Of a stretch of DNA of 28,825 nt, positions 1-8,440 are shown in pieces. Position 1 is the stretch's first letter. The number at the start of each line of letters is the position of its first letter. A program made the position numbers and the translations under genes. Source of the DNA: Plakobranchus ocellatus (Eukaryota; Mollusca; Gastropoda; Plakobranchidae). The notes below the pieces were generated by a model. It was not told where the DNA came from. It did not search any database and worked only from the letters and a program-made list of their open reading frames with translations. Where the stretch lies: contig BLXT01001362.1 of NCBI GenBank assembly GCA_019648995.1, forward strand, positions 38,188-67,012, read 5' to 3'.

Positions 1-1215
1 GTGTTCCAGAGGTATTGACTTTATCTACATTATTAGGATAACAGATTGTGTCAATAACTCAAAAAGTGGGTTTTTCATTATTGGTACAAGCTGTGCAAAT
101 AATCATTCCCTTTCTTATACACCTTTTCATAAGCATTGACAAAATGAATATTGCTTCTCTAGTCCCTTTATCAGGCATAAAGCCAAACTTTTGGAGATAT
201 TACTGGTCCTAGACCCTTCATTTATTTCTACTGGTATATTTTCTGGCTTTTCAATTTTTCATTTTCTTTATTGATGCTTCTACCTTTTCTTTAAAGACAG
301 TTGGGCCTTCTATGTTTTTTTTTCCCACCTATCATCTTTAAAAAAATCATGAACATATTCCGATAATCTGTTTAGTATTTCTTTCTTTTCTACTAACATT
401 GTTCCATCTTTTGATTTGATGCAGCCAGGGCTACCGCATTTGATTTTCTTACTATTGATGTCTTTAATCTTAGCATGCATGAATTTGCTGTCTATATTTA
501 GCTTTTGCTCCATTTCCTGACATTGTTGATTAATGCCTTCTTTTTTCGCTGCACTGCATTTTATTTTGATGATTCTAATTGAGTCTTTGTATTTGGCTTC
601 TACAATTTTTGATTCGCCTTTCTTCCATCAAATCAAGTATTTCTTTATTTATCTATTTCTTAGTCTAATGCTCTTTTTTTAAAATCTTTTTTGGGACGTT
701 TTTCTCTATGATTTCATTAAGTGAATTTTTCCTTTCTGACCTTAATTCTTCTACTTTTGAGATGTTGTACAGAGTCTCATATTTATTATGCACAGCTATA
801 GCAATTTTGTTTCTTAGTTTTTCATCAGATTTTAGTAAGTCGATTTGGAATTTGGGATTAGCGTTTTTCTTCCGTAATTTCTTACAATTTTAAGCATTGT
901 CTGAAATGTTCACGTGACTGGAATATGATCTGAATCACAGTCGGCTCCCGGCAGTGACTTCGATGTTATGACGGCGTTTTGGAATCGTCTCTGAATGAGA
1001 ATATAACCAATTTTGTCTCTACCTCCATCACCGGGGCTCTTTCAGGTCAAATATCGTCAAGAATTTTTTTTTAATACCAAGTCTTTGTGATAGTAAAATC
1101 ATTGATTTGGCGCCATTCAATTAGCCTTCTTCAACGTTCATTTACAGTCCCAACAACATCTACCCTTTCATCTCCAACTTTTGCATTGATGTCCCATTAT
1201 TATTATGGTGTTCTG
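1..1215 (-). mobile_element. RTE-like LINE fragment: endonuclease end, linker and start of reverse transcriptase
   Basis: Read on the minus strand, three parts of an RTE/craniofacial-development-protein-2-like LINE appear in the right order. Around 1210-900 is the end of the EEP endonuclease, with DFNAKVGDE-like, GYILIQRRF-like and DCDSDHIPV motifs. Around 890-310 is the charged linker, including FQIDLLKSDEKLRNK, EILDLMEER and CIKSKDGTMLVEKKEIL. Around 180-60 is the start of the RT, with GFMPDKGTREAIFILSMLMK, which continues beyond the left edge. Several frameshifts and stops interrupt it, so it is a dead copy. A piece of the same family recurs at 14,390-14,625, and a C-terminal piece of a similar LINE lies on the plus strand at 6,885-7,287. 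The assignment rests on remembered family motifs. Confidence 0.8.
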
Positions 1216-1253
1216 GGATTTTAATTAGCCTTATTTCTCATTATTATAATTAT

Positions 1254-1386
<133 letters not shown>

Positions 1387-2368
1387 TTGATACAATGCCG
1401 AAAAAATGCAACAACAAAAAGATAAAAAATGCAAAAATTTATACAGTCGCAATGAATGTTTTGTTATTAATATTTATGAGGCGTCCATCGTGCCATGAAC
1501 ATGAATAATTTCAATCTTTGACAAGCATCTGGCCATTTTGTTTAAATAAATGAAACAGAACACAAAAAAGAAATAAACGCATTGTATATGAACTTCACCA
1601 AAGCAATTTACAAATTGAATTGAAAGATAACCAATAGTACATATTAAAAAAAAACCTGATTTTTAAAAATCTCATTAATATAATTGCTACAATTATTGTT
1701 TTCCTTGTTCACTAATAACATGTGCTTAAACACTCTTTACAACATGTTTACAGTGATTGAGATTAGACTACTTGCTATTATAAAGCATTCTTTTTTTTTT
1801 TTTTTTTTGTTATTCTTATTTATGTTCACCATTACGTGAATCTAACAATTATTTACTGCTCATTGTGCAGATTTTTAATAGTTTGGAATTCTCATTAGAA
1901 AATCTGTTATATTGTTATTATTATCACATGTTTGCAAAATCTATTGCAGTCTCTGCTCAGTGAGAAAAAAGGACAAGCCAATTTCACACAAAGATTATGC
2001 ATGAAAACAATGTTGTGCACACAAAAGAAGCATTTTGTTTATTTAATATTATTTGACACTGAATTAGAATTAGATCTACACAATACCATTATAACAATGA
2101 GGGTAATGAAAAAAATTTTCTCCGAGAAACCAATGTTTATTGCTTTAAGATAAAGAGTGACGGCATAGTAAATACTTGCGCGAATAACTGGTTTCAAGTT
2201 CACTTTAAAAACAGTGAAAAGACGTTTTATAATAGCGTCTAAGTAACCATTTCTTTTCGTAACTTTCATCCAATTACTCTTGTTTAGACAAAGCCAAAAA
2301 GGACTTGACCACCGTTCCCTCTACGAGACCAAGTCAAATCGATAGATAGATCGTAAGGTGTTTAGCAA
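1387..2368. other. AT-rich stretch with no recognised gene
   Basis: This intergenic DNA is AT-rich with a poly-T run near 1792-1808. The overlapping short ORFs on both strands at about 1932-2269 have no recognisable domain, no splice context and low-complexity composition, so I read them as chance ORFs. Confidence 0.6.
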
Positions 2369-2405
2369 GGTCACGTGACCAATTTTTAAAGCAAAATAAA
2401 AGCCC
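2369..2405 (+). promoter_or_regulatory. Palindromic E-box (CLEAR-like) followed by TATA-like box
   Basis: GGTCACGTGACC at 2369-2380 is a perfect 12-bp palindrome. It contains the 10-bp GTCACGTGAC core recognised by bHLH-zip factors of the MITF/TFEB and USF/MAX type. About 15 bp downstream is AAAATAAAAGCCCC, which is TATA-like. No open reading frame with splice signals could be tied to a start site here, so promoter activity is inference only. Confidence 0.25.
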
Positions 2406-3310
2406 CATTATTCATTCAAAAACAAAAACAAAAAAAAACACAAAAAAAAACGAACAAAAAAGTGCTGACAAAGATAAATTACTCGACTTGTATTTGAACT
2501 ATTCGCCGTCTCTGTATCGGGTGTTTAGATCTCTCGCTCATGCAATATTGCTACCGAGATACAGATCTGTCGCTGAAGATCTATATTCATATTAATTTCT
2601 AATTTCTCGTCTGAAATGAAGTTTTAAAAATATAATAGTGTTTAAGAACCACTTCGCCCTAGGCCAAGCCTAACGAAACCGACAGGAGTGAACAAAATTA
2701 ACATAAGAGGTCAAATCTTCGGGGACATTAGGCATAATATTTATTTCGAATTTTGATTTTTGACATGTTTCAGAAATATGGATGGGCTTTCTTGTGATAT
2801 AAATGTAGTGCACGTTTATTTATTTATTTTTAAAATTTCCGAGCAAGAGAGGAAGGGGTCGATTGCTCATGCTCGCGGCCGCTGTAAATCTCGTTAGGAG
2901 GTTGATTTTTGAAAAAATTGGAAAAAAAGTAGTAATAATCCACAGATTGACATCAAACAAAGACCTACGTGTGCAAGAAGAATAGGTCTTTATTTTTAAG
3001 TGCAGATTTGAAGACGAAACAAAAGCAGATCCACGAATTGAACGTTAAGATTTTTCAATGAAAACTTAGGCCTCAGCGCCACCGACGAAAGTTTTGGGAT
3101 ATCTATTTTTCCAATCTTTAGAGTAAAATGTACCATCTTGGCAAAGCTAGTATGTCGCGAAATAAAAAAAAAGATATTTTTTTTGGTCGCCATGAAAATT
3201 GTGTTGATAAATGAGAAAAAAATGCGGGAACAGTGCGGAAAAGGAAAAAAAAATCCGGCCTCAAATCTGCCAGTGCGGCCGCATTAAAGCACGATGGCAG
3301 AAAAAAATTG
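2406..3310. other. AT-rich non-coding stretch with A-rich tract
   Basis: It begins with an A/C-rich low-complexity tract (about 2418-2460). An imperfect inverted pair, CTGTATCGG and CCGAGATACAG, lies at about 2511-2565. No conserved coding sequence was recognised on either strand. The long minus ORF crossing 3118-3387 runs through the tRNA-derived sequence and is not read as a gene. Confidence 0.5.
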
Positions 3311-3374
3311 TGTCCGCTGGGGCTCCAACCTACGACCTTAGGTAATGTGATAAACACTGCACTACGGAAACCAC
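3311..3374 (-). repeat. tRNA-Val-derived sequence (SINE head or tRNA pseudogene)
   Basis: On the minus strand the sequence starts GGTTTCCGTAGTGCAGTG, continues TTTATCAC and later reads GGTTGGAGCCC and CGGACAC. This follows the layout of metazoan tRNA-Val: GTTTCCG acceptor strand, A-box-like TAGTGCAGTGT, D-arm, degenerate B box and a 3' acceptor strand that pairs with the 5' one except at one position. The anticodon arm is shortened by several bases, so it cannot be a working tRNA. It may be the head of a SINE whose body extends toward 3,000, but no second copy lies in the window to define the end. Confidence 0.6.
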
Positions 3375-3601
3375 ATGTAATGTACATTAATTATATAATT
3401 CTTATAATAGAGAATCATGCGGGCCTGTATTTAAACAAGCTTTTGTCTTATGAGTATAATTTGGAAAGAGGGGTTTAGCTATCTTGTTTATTATAAGAGT
3501 TTTTGTGGTCGGCCTAAGACGCTCTTGTTGGGTTAATATCTATTTTTATTGAGGAACATTGGACAAATGCAAATTCAATTTTATTCTTAAGTGTAGGGCT
3601 A

Positions 3602-3675
3602 CATCTAATCTAAATCTAGATCTTGATTTCTGTGAGACTAAAGTCTAGACTTGATAAAGATCTAGATTAGATTTG
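3602..3675. repeat. Imperfect inverted repeat of TCTAGATCT-type motifs
   Basis: The left arm ATCTAATCTAAATCTAGATC and the right arm near 3655-3675 (AAGATCTAGATTAGATTT) are imperfect inverted copies. They flank a short spacer that itself contains AGTCTAGACT. Similar TCTAGATCT words recur near 14,250, 16,165 and 16,370-16,460. This looks like a dispersed genomic word rather than a gene feature. Confidence 0.55.
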
Positions 3676-3854
3676 ATCGAGATGTAGGTCAAAGTTGACA
3701 AGACTTGAATGCACACACAGGAAAAAAAAGGCTGCCACTTCTCGTCCTTAACACTCAAGATGATTAAAATTGTTAAAGCCGGAAAAGTTTTAACATTTTT
3801 TAAAGCAACAAAATCTTCGAAATAATCTTCCCCTGACACAACCGGCTCCGCCAT
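3645..3854 (-). CDS. Possible first exon of an unrecognised gene (minus strand)
   Basis: An ORF of up to 69 codons opens with AAAATGGCGGAG, a strong start context that also matches the YY1 motif often found over metazoan start codons. The first residues, MAEPVVSGEDYFEDFVALKN, have a balanced composition. The C-terminal half becomes hydrophobic and atypical. A donor-like GTTAAG lies inside it, after the sequence for LTILIILS, so a real exon would probably be shorter than the ORF. No downstream exon or family was recognised. It faces away from the PRA1 gene, so the DNA between could be a shared promoter. It may also be a chance ORF. Confidence 0.25.
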   Translation of the reverse strand: MAEPVVSGEDYFEDFVALKNVKTFPALTILIILSVKDEKWQPFFSCVCIQVLSTLTYISIKSNLDLYQV

Positions 3855-4947
3855 TTTCTTTCAGTCGAAATGAGAAGGAGACGGAAACAACGCGGCAGGA
3901 TATTTCTGTGGTCTCCCTAGCCTCATTGGCCAGATACACCTCGTTTAGGATTCCTCTAGACACTGGATTTTTTAATGTTGCTAACAGCCGAGTAAAATTC
4001 CATTCATTTCGTCATTATAACAATCGAAATAATTCTTTCCGTTTTCCTCCAAAACTAACCGTCTAATGGTAATTAGTTTTGTTTCTCCAGTCAAGTCAGT
4101 TGCTTATTTGCTTTTTACGTTGTAAGAGCGATGGGCCATGATTGTTGCTTGCTCGGGTGGCCACATTAAGCCACAATTGTGGCTCTATGGCCCTGTCCTA
4201 TTCTCTCTTATTTTAGCCTATCGAAATACTATTGTGGCAACTTTTTAAAGGGTCTCTTTTGGCAAGAACCTGATATTCTTCTTCTTTGGTTACCTATAAT
4301 GTACGGGGGTAAACTTTTTAGCACTACGCTCAAAGGGTCAATATATTCTATAAACTACCTGTTTGTTAATGATAAGCCTGTCAAGATTTGTGCATGCATG
4401 AAAAGTAAATTTAATGAACGCTAGACTTTTTATTTAATGACGTGAAGAAAAAAAAAAGACAATATCTTGAGAACAGTTGCGAATTATTCCTGAATTGATT
4501 GCTAAATTGGATATGATCAGTATATCTTTTTTTTTTTTACAATACTAACTAACCCTTGCTCTTTTTTCTCTTCTTTTTTTAATAAGAGAAAATGGCCTTA
4601 TAGCTCTCCTCAAAGGCCCACATGTAATTTCATTTTATCACTTCGCTTTAAAAAAGTTGCATTAAAATGTGTCCTACGTTAGTATTAGTAATAGTATCTT
4701 CCTATCAACTAACTCTATCTCCATTCTAAACAAATGTCAAGGGTCAAACTGTCTTGGTCTAAAAAGTTACTGCCTTCCTGTAAGAGGTATTTTTGAGGCA
4801 GTGGAAATCGATAATGTTTTTTGCGTCTTTACTCATTAAAGCAGAGTTTGTTCCATCAAATTTGCTCTTTGCAACAAGAAGTGTTTGCCTCTGAAACAAA
4901 AGTACAAATTTATTTTAGATTTTCCTACCTTTATTCTAATTTTCCAG
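3855..4947. other. Upstream region of the PRA1 gene; 5' exon not resolved
   Basis: The first recognised PRA1 exon begins in mid-codon at 4,948, so at least one upstream coding exon should exist. One phase-compatible candidate runs 4066-4121 (ATG to a GTAAGA donor). Its hydrophobic product does not resemble the usual acidic, polar PRA1 N-terminus, so I do not call it. The rest is AT-rich with poly-T runs near 4,530 and 4,560-4,580 and no recognised coding sequence. Confidence 0.5.
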
Positions 4948-7489
4948 ACTTAGGGCTGTGCCTCTGTTGAACACTACTGCACGGGAGTTGTTCCCTTGCA
5001 CACGGGAAAGGGTCAAGCCATGGGCAGATTTCATCAATTGTGAGAAAATGGGGTTGCCAGGAAGTGTGTTTATCCTGCCATTTAGGATAATTGGAAATAT
5101 CGATCGTTTTCTAGGAAACTACCTCTTGGTGATTTTGGGATCAATCATTTACTTCAAGTAAGGTTTTATGTTGCAGTCACTCAAAAACAAAATTTCATAG
5201 CTCTTGCCTAATTGATTTGAAACTTTTGTAAATCTTTATGCAGGCATCCTATTTATAGATTGACTTATCGCTGGGAATGATGAAAGTTTGCCCATCGATT
5301 TCCCTTCCGATTTTATGAATTAGACCCACAGACAAGTCATTTAGTTACTGTGGGTCTGAGTCAATCAGATAAGAATGTATTTGTCAAGAAGTTACACAGT
5401 CTAGACAAAATTTTAAGAAAATTTGCGCGATGTGAATGAGTCAGTTGTTTAAGAAATGTCACAATTTGAACAAAGTTACGATAAAACTTGGTTGAATTTT
5501 AAGGGAAATAGTTATCTAAGAGTGTCATAATCAAGAAGAAGTGGTTATAAAATATGTTTCATATCAGGAAAATATTTTTTTGATGTTTTCCAATTATTAA
5601 TGGATGATATTGCTGGATCTTAGCAAGCAAGTTAAATTATCCGTTAAAAAAAATTGCATGAATTCATTTTCTCATGATACTTTTCATTCTTCCTCCAGCC
5701 CGACTTTGCTTATATTGTTGGTGGCGATTTGTGCCTGCCTCATGGCTTTTTATTTAATCAGCACTAAAAAGCAAGAGAGGAACATCCCTATAATGGGTAA
5801 GTTCTTCTGTGCTTTTGTGGGTCTTGCTTGTGTGGGTTCTTTCCCCCAGTTCTAGGTGATAACAGTGTTTTTTGGGCAGGTCTTTAATAGCGAGTTCCAA
5901 GCTGTGACAGCAAGAACCCTGAGTTGTTAGTCACTTTGCAGTCTGCATAATGCTCTCAAACGGTTAATGTGAAATTGCCAAGTGATGAAGGATATATATG
6001 ACATTTGTAGAAGTAAGGGATTTTTTTTTGTTTCCATATGCAAAAGAATCCATGTTTGTGTAGTGAGAAATAAGACTTGTTCTTTTCATTACTTCTTTTT
6101 TTTTTCTTAATCAAAAAATTGAAACCCTACTTTAAATCAACAGTCATTCAATTGTATTGGTTATTTTTTTAATTGTTATTATTATTTATTCCGCCCCCTG
6201 TAGCCGTCAGTTATCAAATTCTATTTCCCTCACTGCTAAATGAGAAGACCTTCCCGTCTTTCACTGTCAGCGTTATATTTTCTCCTCTCTATGACCAGGA
6301 CGAGAGCACAATCTAGCCAAGCAGTACGCAGCTGTAGGAGCCGCATCATTCCTACTTTACTGGAAGGTTGGAGTTGGCTTAACTAATTTCTGGGTTATAA
6401 TAGGTGAGTTATGTCGCTTCTCAAATATCTGCAGTCCTCTGCAATGGAATAAATTAAATAATTATGAGGGGCAATTAAAGCTTGGAACATTTTAAATCAT
6501 TGAAAAAGTCCTGTAGGTGAGATATGTTCCTTGTCAAATACCTGCATTCCTCTGTATTGGTATAAATTTAGACAATATGATTTTGCATTGTGTAAGCTTT
6601 TTTGTTGTGGGTATTGGATGGACTCTTCTGGCTCGTTCACAGGAAATGAGTTGTTTGTTCACACTGGCCGAATGGAGACATAAAGCAAAGTGTTAGAATA
6701 TGTTTGGTTATATGAAAAATACTGTATTTTTAGCCTAGCAAAAGCATAAGTTAAACTATTGAAATCTAAAAAAAATAGTTCCATATCTTTAGCCCTTTCT
6801 GACTTGCCTTCTCGATTTGTGTTTTGTAAGTTACACTTTCAGATATTTTTTAATGGTCTAGATTAAACGAAACAAGAGAGTAAACTGGAAACAGTGGAGA
6901 TGTGGTTTATCAGAGGAATGATGAAGATATCGTGGAGAGAAGGAGAGTAGAGTGAATCAAGACTGAGGAACTAATTTTTTAAAGGATCATTCATTAAAAG
7001 CGTGAAATGGAGGCAACTAATTTTTACGACATATTGCCAACGAAGGTTTTTAGAAAACTAAAAAATCAATAGAAATATTGAAGGCAAACACAGTAAAGAT
7101 AGACAGAGAATTACTTTTATTGAAAGCCTCAAACTAAGGACAACAGGTAATATAGTAACAACAACTTTATACAGTTTACAGAGAACAGGTAAGCATAGGG
7201 GAACATCATTGCCATGGTCTGTATCAGATAAGGCACCTAAAGGAAAAAAAGAGGAACAACCACCAATATTATAGAGATGATGGTATTGATTTGGTTTCAT
7301 TAAATACAGTTGATGATGAAGAGATATTTTCTTTCTTTCATTGTTCTAAATTATCGGAAAAAAATCAACAATTCTCTTTTTCTTCCCTCTGTGTGCTCAG
7401 GTTCTTCTTTCTTTGTGATAATGCTGCACGCCAATGTGTACGAGACGCAGGAAGAGATCGAGGTGCCACTACTTCTGTTGGACACGTAA
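4948..7489 (+). CDS. RABAC1: Prenylated Rab acceptor 1 (PRA1/PRAF1) family protein, last four coding exons
   Basis: Four exons join in phase with GT-AG introns: 4948-5157, 5699-5796, 6299-6403 and 7401-7489 (stop TAA 7487-7489). They give about 166 residues. Exon 1 carries ARELFPCTRERVKPWADF and FRIIGNIDRFLGNYLLVILG, matching the PRA1 'RE..RPW..F' and 'R.V.N..Y...NY..VFLGL' motifs. Exon 2 holds the first hydrophobic hairpin (NPTLLILLVAICACLMAFYL). Exon 3 has GREHNLAKQYAAVGAASFLL and the start of the second hairpin (FWVIIG). Exon 4 ends the hairpin and adds an acidic tail (YETQEEIEV). Vertebrate PRA1 is about 185 residues, so a short N-terminal exon is missing upstream. The family binds prenylated Rab GTPases, and also VAMP2, on Golgi and endosomal membranes and helps displace GDI. 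The symbol is by homology; other PRA1-domain paralogues are possible. Confidence 0.88.
5322..5357. repeat. Short hairpin in PRA1 intron
   Basis: AGACCCACAG at 5322-5331 and CTGTGGGTCT at 5348-5357 are perfect inverted 10-mers around a 16-nt loop. It lies inside the first visible intron. No function is implied; it could be a remnant of a small foldback element. Confidence 0.7.
6404..6635 (+). repeat. ~114-bp tandem repeat (2 units) starting at the exon 3 splice donor
   Basis: Unit 1 starts with the exon 3 donor GTGAGTTATG and contains AAATATCTGCAGTCCTCTGC. Unit 2 starts at about 6516 with GTGAGATATG and contains AAATACCTGCATTCCTCTGT. Both carry a TATAAA-like middle and a variant of the block ending in AATATGA. 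The paralogous array at 20,338-20,660 has three units, so unit number differs between the two large copies. Confidence 0.8.
6885..7287 (+). mobile_element. LINE C-terminal/3' fragment in PRA1 intron 3, copy 1
   Basis: On the plus strand LETVEMWFIRGMMKISW is followed, after frame changes, by a WRQL block and then RQRITFIESLKLRTTGNI. This is the typical C-terminal tail of RTE/CR1-like reverse transcriptase polyproteins ('EMW..RRM..ISW', then 'GKR.RGRQR..FI.SL'). Only the end of the ORF is present and it is broken by frameshifts. Its orientation matches the PRA1 gene. The paralogue is at 20,930-21,310. Confidence 0.7.
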
Positions 7490-7765
7490 GAATGCCACGT
7501 CTGATTGTAGCACACACTTTATGTTGCAGCATCTTTTTTGCAAATGATTACAGACCTAGTGGAAATAATACTTTTTTGTGTTTAATGTGCTTAGGTTCTT
7601 CTTTTTTGTGGTGATGCTATACGCCAGTATTTACAAGACGCAGGAAGAGATCGACAGGTTCAAGACAGCCACATCTGATTGTACACACACTTTATGTTGC
7701 AGAATCTTTTTGATATGATTACAGACCTAGTGGAAATAATACTTTTTGTGTTTAAGTTTTTGTCG
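7391..7765 (+). repeat. Tandem duplication of the PRA1 terminal exon (~194-bp step)
   Basis: The segment beginning at 7401 (GTTCTTCTTTCTTTGTGATA) recurs at 7595 (GTTCTTCTTTTTTGTGGTGA). Matching downstream words include TTTATGTTGCAG and GATTACAGACCTAGTGGAAA. Unit A has the exon used in the main gene model (4a). Unit B has a related exon (4b). The units differ by substitutions, by one base in the leading T-run and by extra sequence in A after GAAGAGATCGA. Confidence 0.85.
7595..7718 (+). pseudogene. Duplicate terminal exon 4b of the PRA1 gene (alternative or relic exon)
   Basis: After an AG at 7593-7594 the open frame reads FFFFVVMLYASIYKTQEEID, then RFKTATSD, stopping at TGA 7716-7718. It is clearly related to exon 4a (FFVIMLHANVYETQEEIE). 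Joined directly to exon 3 it is one base out of frame and stops after a few codons. The stop codon of exon 4a overlaps a donor-like GTAAGA at 7486-7491. Splicing there to 7594 would leave phase 2 and place 4b exactly in the open frame, across a 109-nt intron. It may thus be an alternative extension or simply a decayed duplicate; its polypyrimidine tract is weak. Confidence 0.5.
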
Positions 7766-7793
7766 CCAGACAATCACTTGCAGCTCTGCCTTA

Positions 7794-7799
7794 AATAAA
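7794..7799 (+). promoter_or_regulatory. Candidate polyadenylation signal for the PRA1 gene
   Basis: AATAAA lies about 305 bases after the exon 4a stop and about 75 after the 4b stop. The paralogous position in copy 2 reads AATATAAA, without the hexamer, in line with copy 2 having no terminal exon. Other signals further on cannot be excluded. Confidence 0.45.
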
Positions 7800-8440
7800 A
7801 GATTGATAGCATCTCAATTTAAAATAGAATAGTAAGCCTTTGATTTTAACACAATCTACAGACCTGCCAACATATCGTTTTGCCTGGAAAAAAATTACTT
7901 TCAACGCCCATAAAATCCGTTTTTCAGGCAGTTCCGTTAAAATCCCGGTCAGCAGTCCCAGTGACAATGAAAAGAGAAAAAAATAGCCCTTTGTTTTATA
8001 TTTTGGGTTAATCCTATATATCGACGACCGTTGTATACTTTTTTATCCTATCTAACCTGTTTTAAAGAACACATGCATTTTTTAATCACCATAAATATGA
8101 TCCAAGCGTATAATTTGCCTTCCATAACAATTATTTTAACATGTTGTGTTAGAGAACCGGGTAACTTTTGCCTTATTAGAAAAGAATTTGTCACGGTGTT
8201 ACGTGTTACTGTGGTCATGTACCCAACTCTATGCCATTGATGCTTATGGTCAGTGCATTGGGATGTGTATATAACGCTCATTTGCAAATTGTTGCAGTAC
8301 ACTTACCTCTGGCGCCGCAAAGGTTGAGCCTTGTCAACGTAGTATCAGTGTTTCCTCTCTATACAGTGGCTGGTATAAGGCTGAGGCAGGGTATTTACTT
8401 CTCACCCATTCTCAAGGTAATTTCATATCATCATATCATG
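7800..8440. other. Non-coding stretch shared by both large copies
   Basis: It is conserved with 21,480-22,140 by eye but carries no recognised protein domain. It contains TGTATATAACGC at about 8265-8276, a TATA-like word, and TGGCGCCGCAAAGG at about 8310, which recalls a primer-binding site. No partner LTR was found, so retroelement boundaries are not called. Short ORFs on both strands here appear to be chance. Confidence 0.45.

Noticed and set aside
3311-3374. Functional tRNA-Val gene
   Set aside because: The anticodon arm is shortened and the B box and T stem have drifted, so it cannot fold as a working tRNA.
4066-4121. Phase-compatible first exon for PRA1
   Set aside because: Phase and donor fit, but the hydrophobic product does not resemble known PRA1 N-termini and the start context is poor.
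4958-5161. Stand-alone ORF starting at GTG 4958 and ending at TAA 5161
   Set aside because: It is an internal exon of the PRA1 gene. The frame is open back to an acceptor at 4946-4947, and the apparent stop lies in the donor GTAAGG.
7058-7300. Minus-strand ORF of 80 codons in the last PRA1 intron
   Set aside because: It is antisense to the plus-strand LINE 3' fragment and has no recognisable domain.
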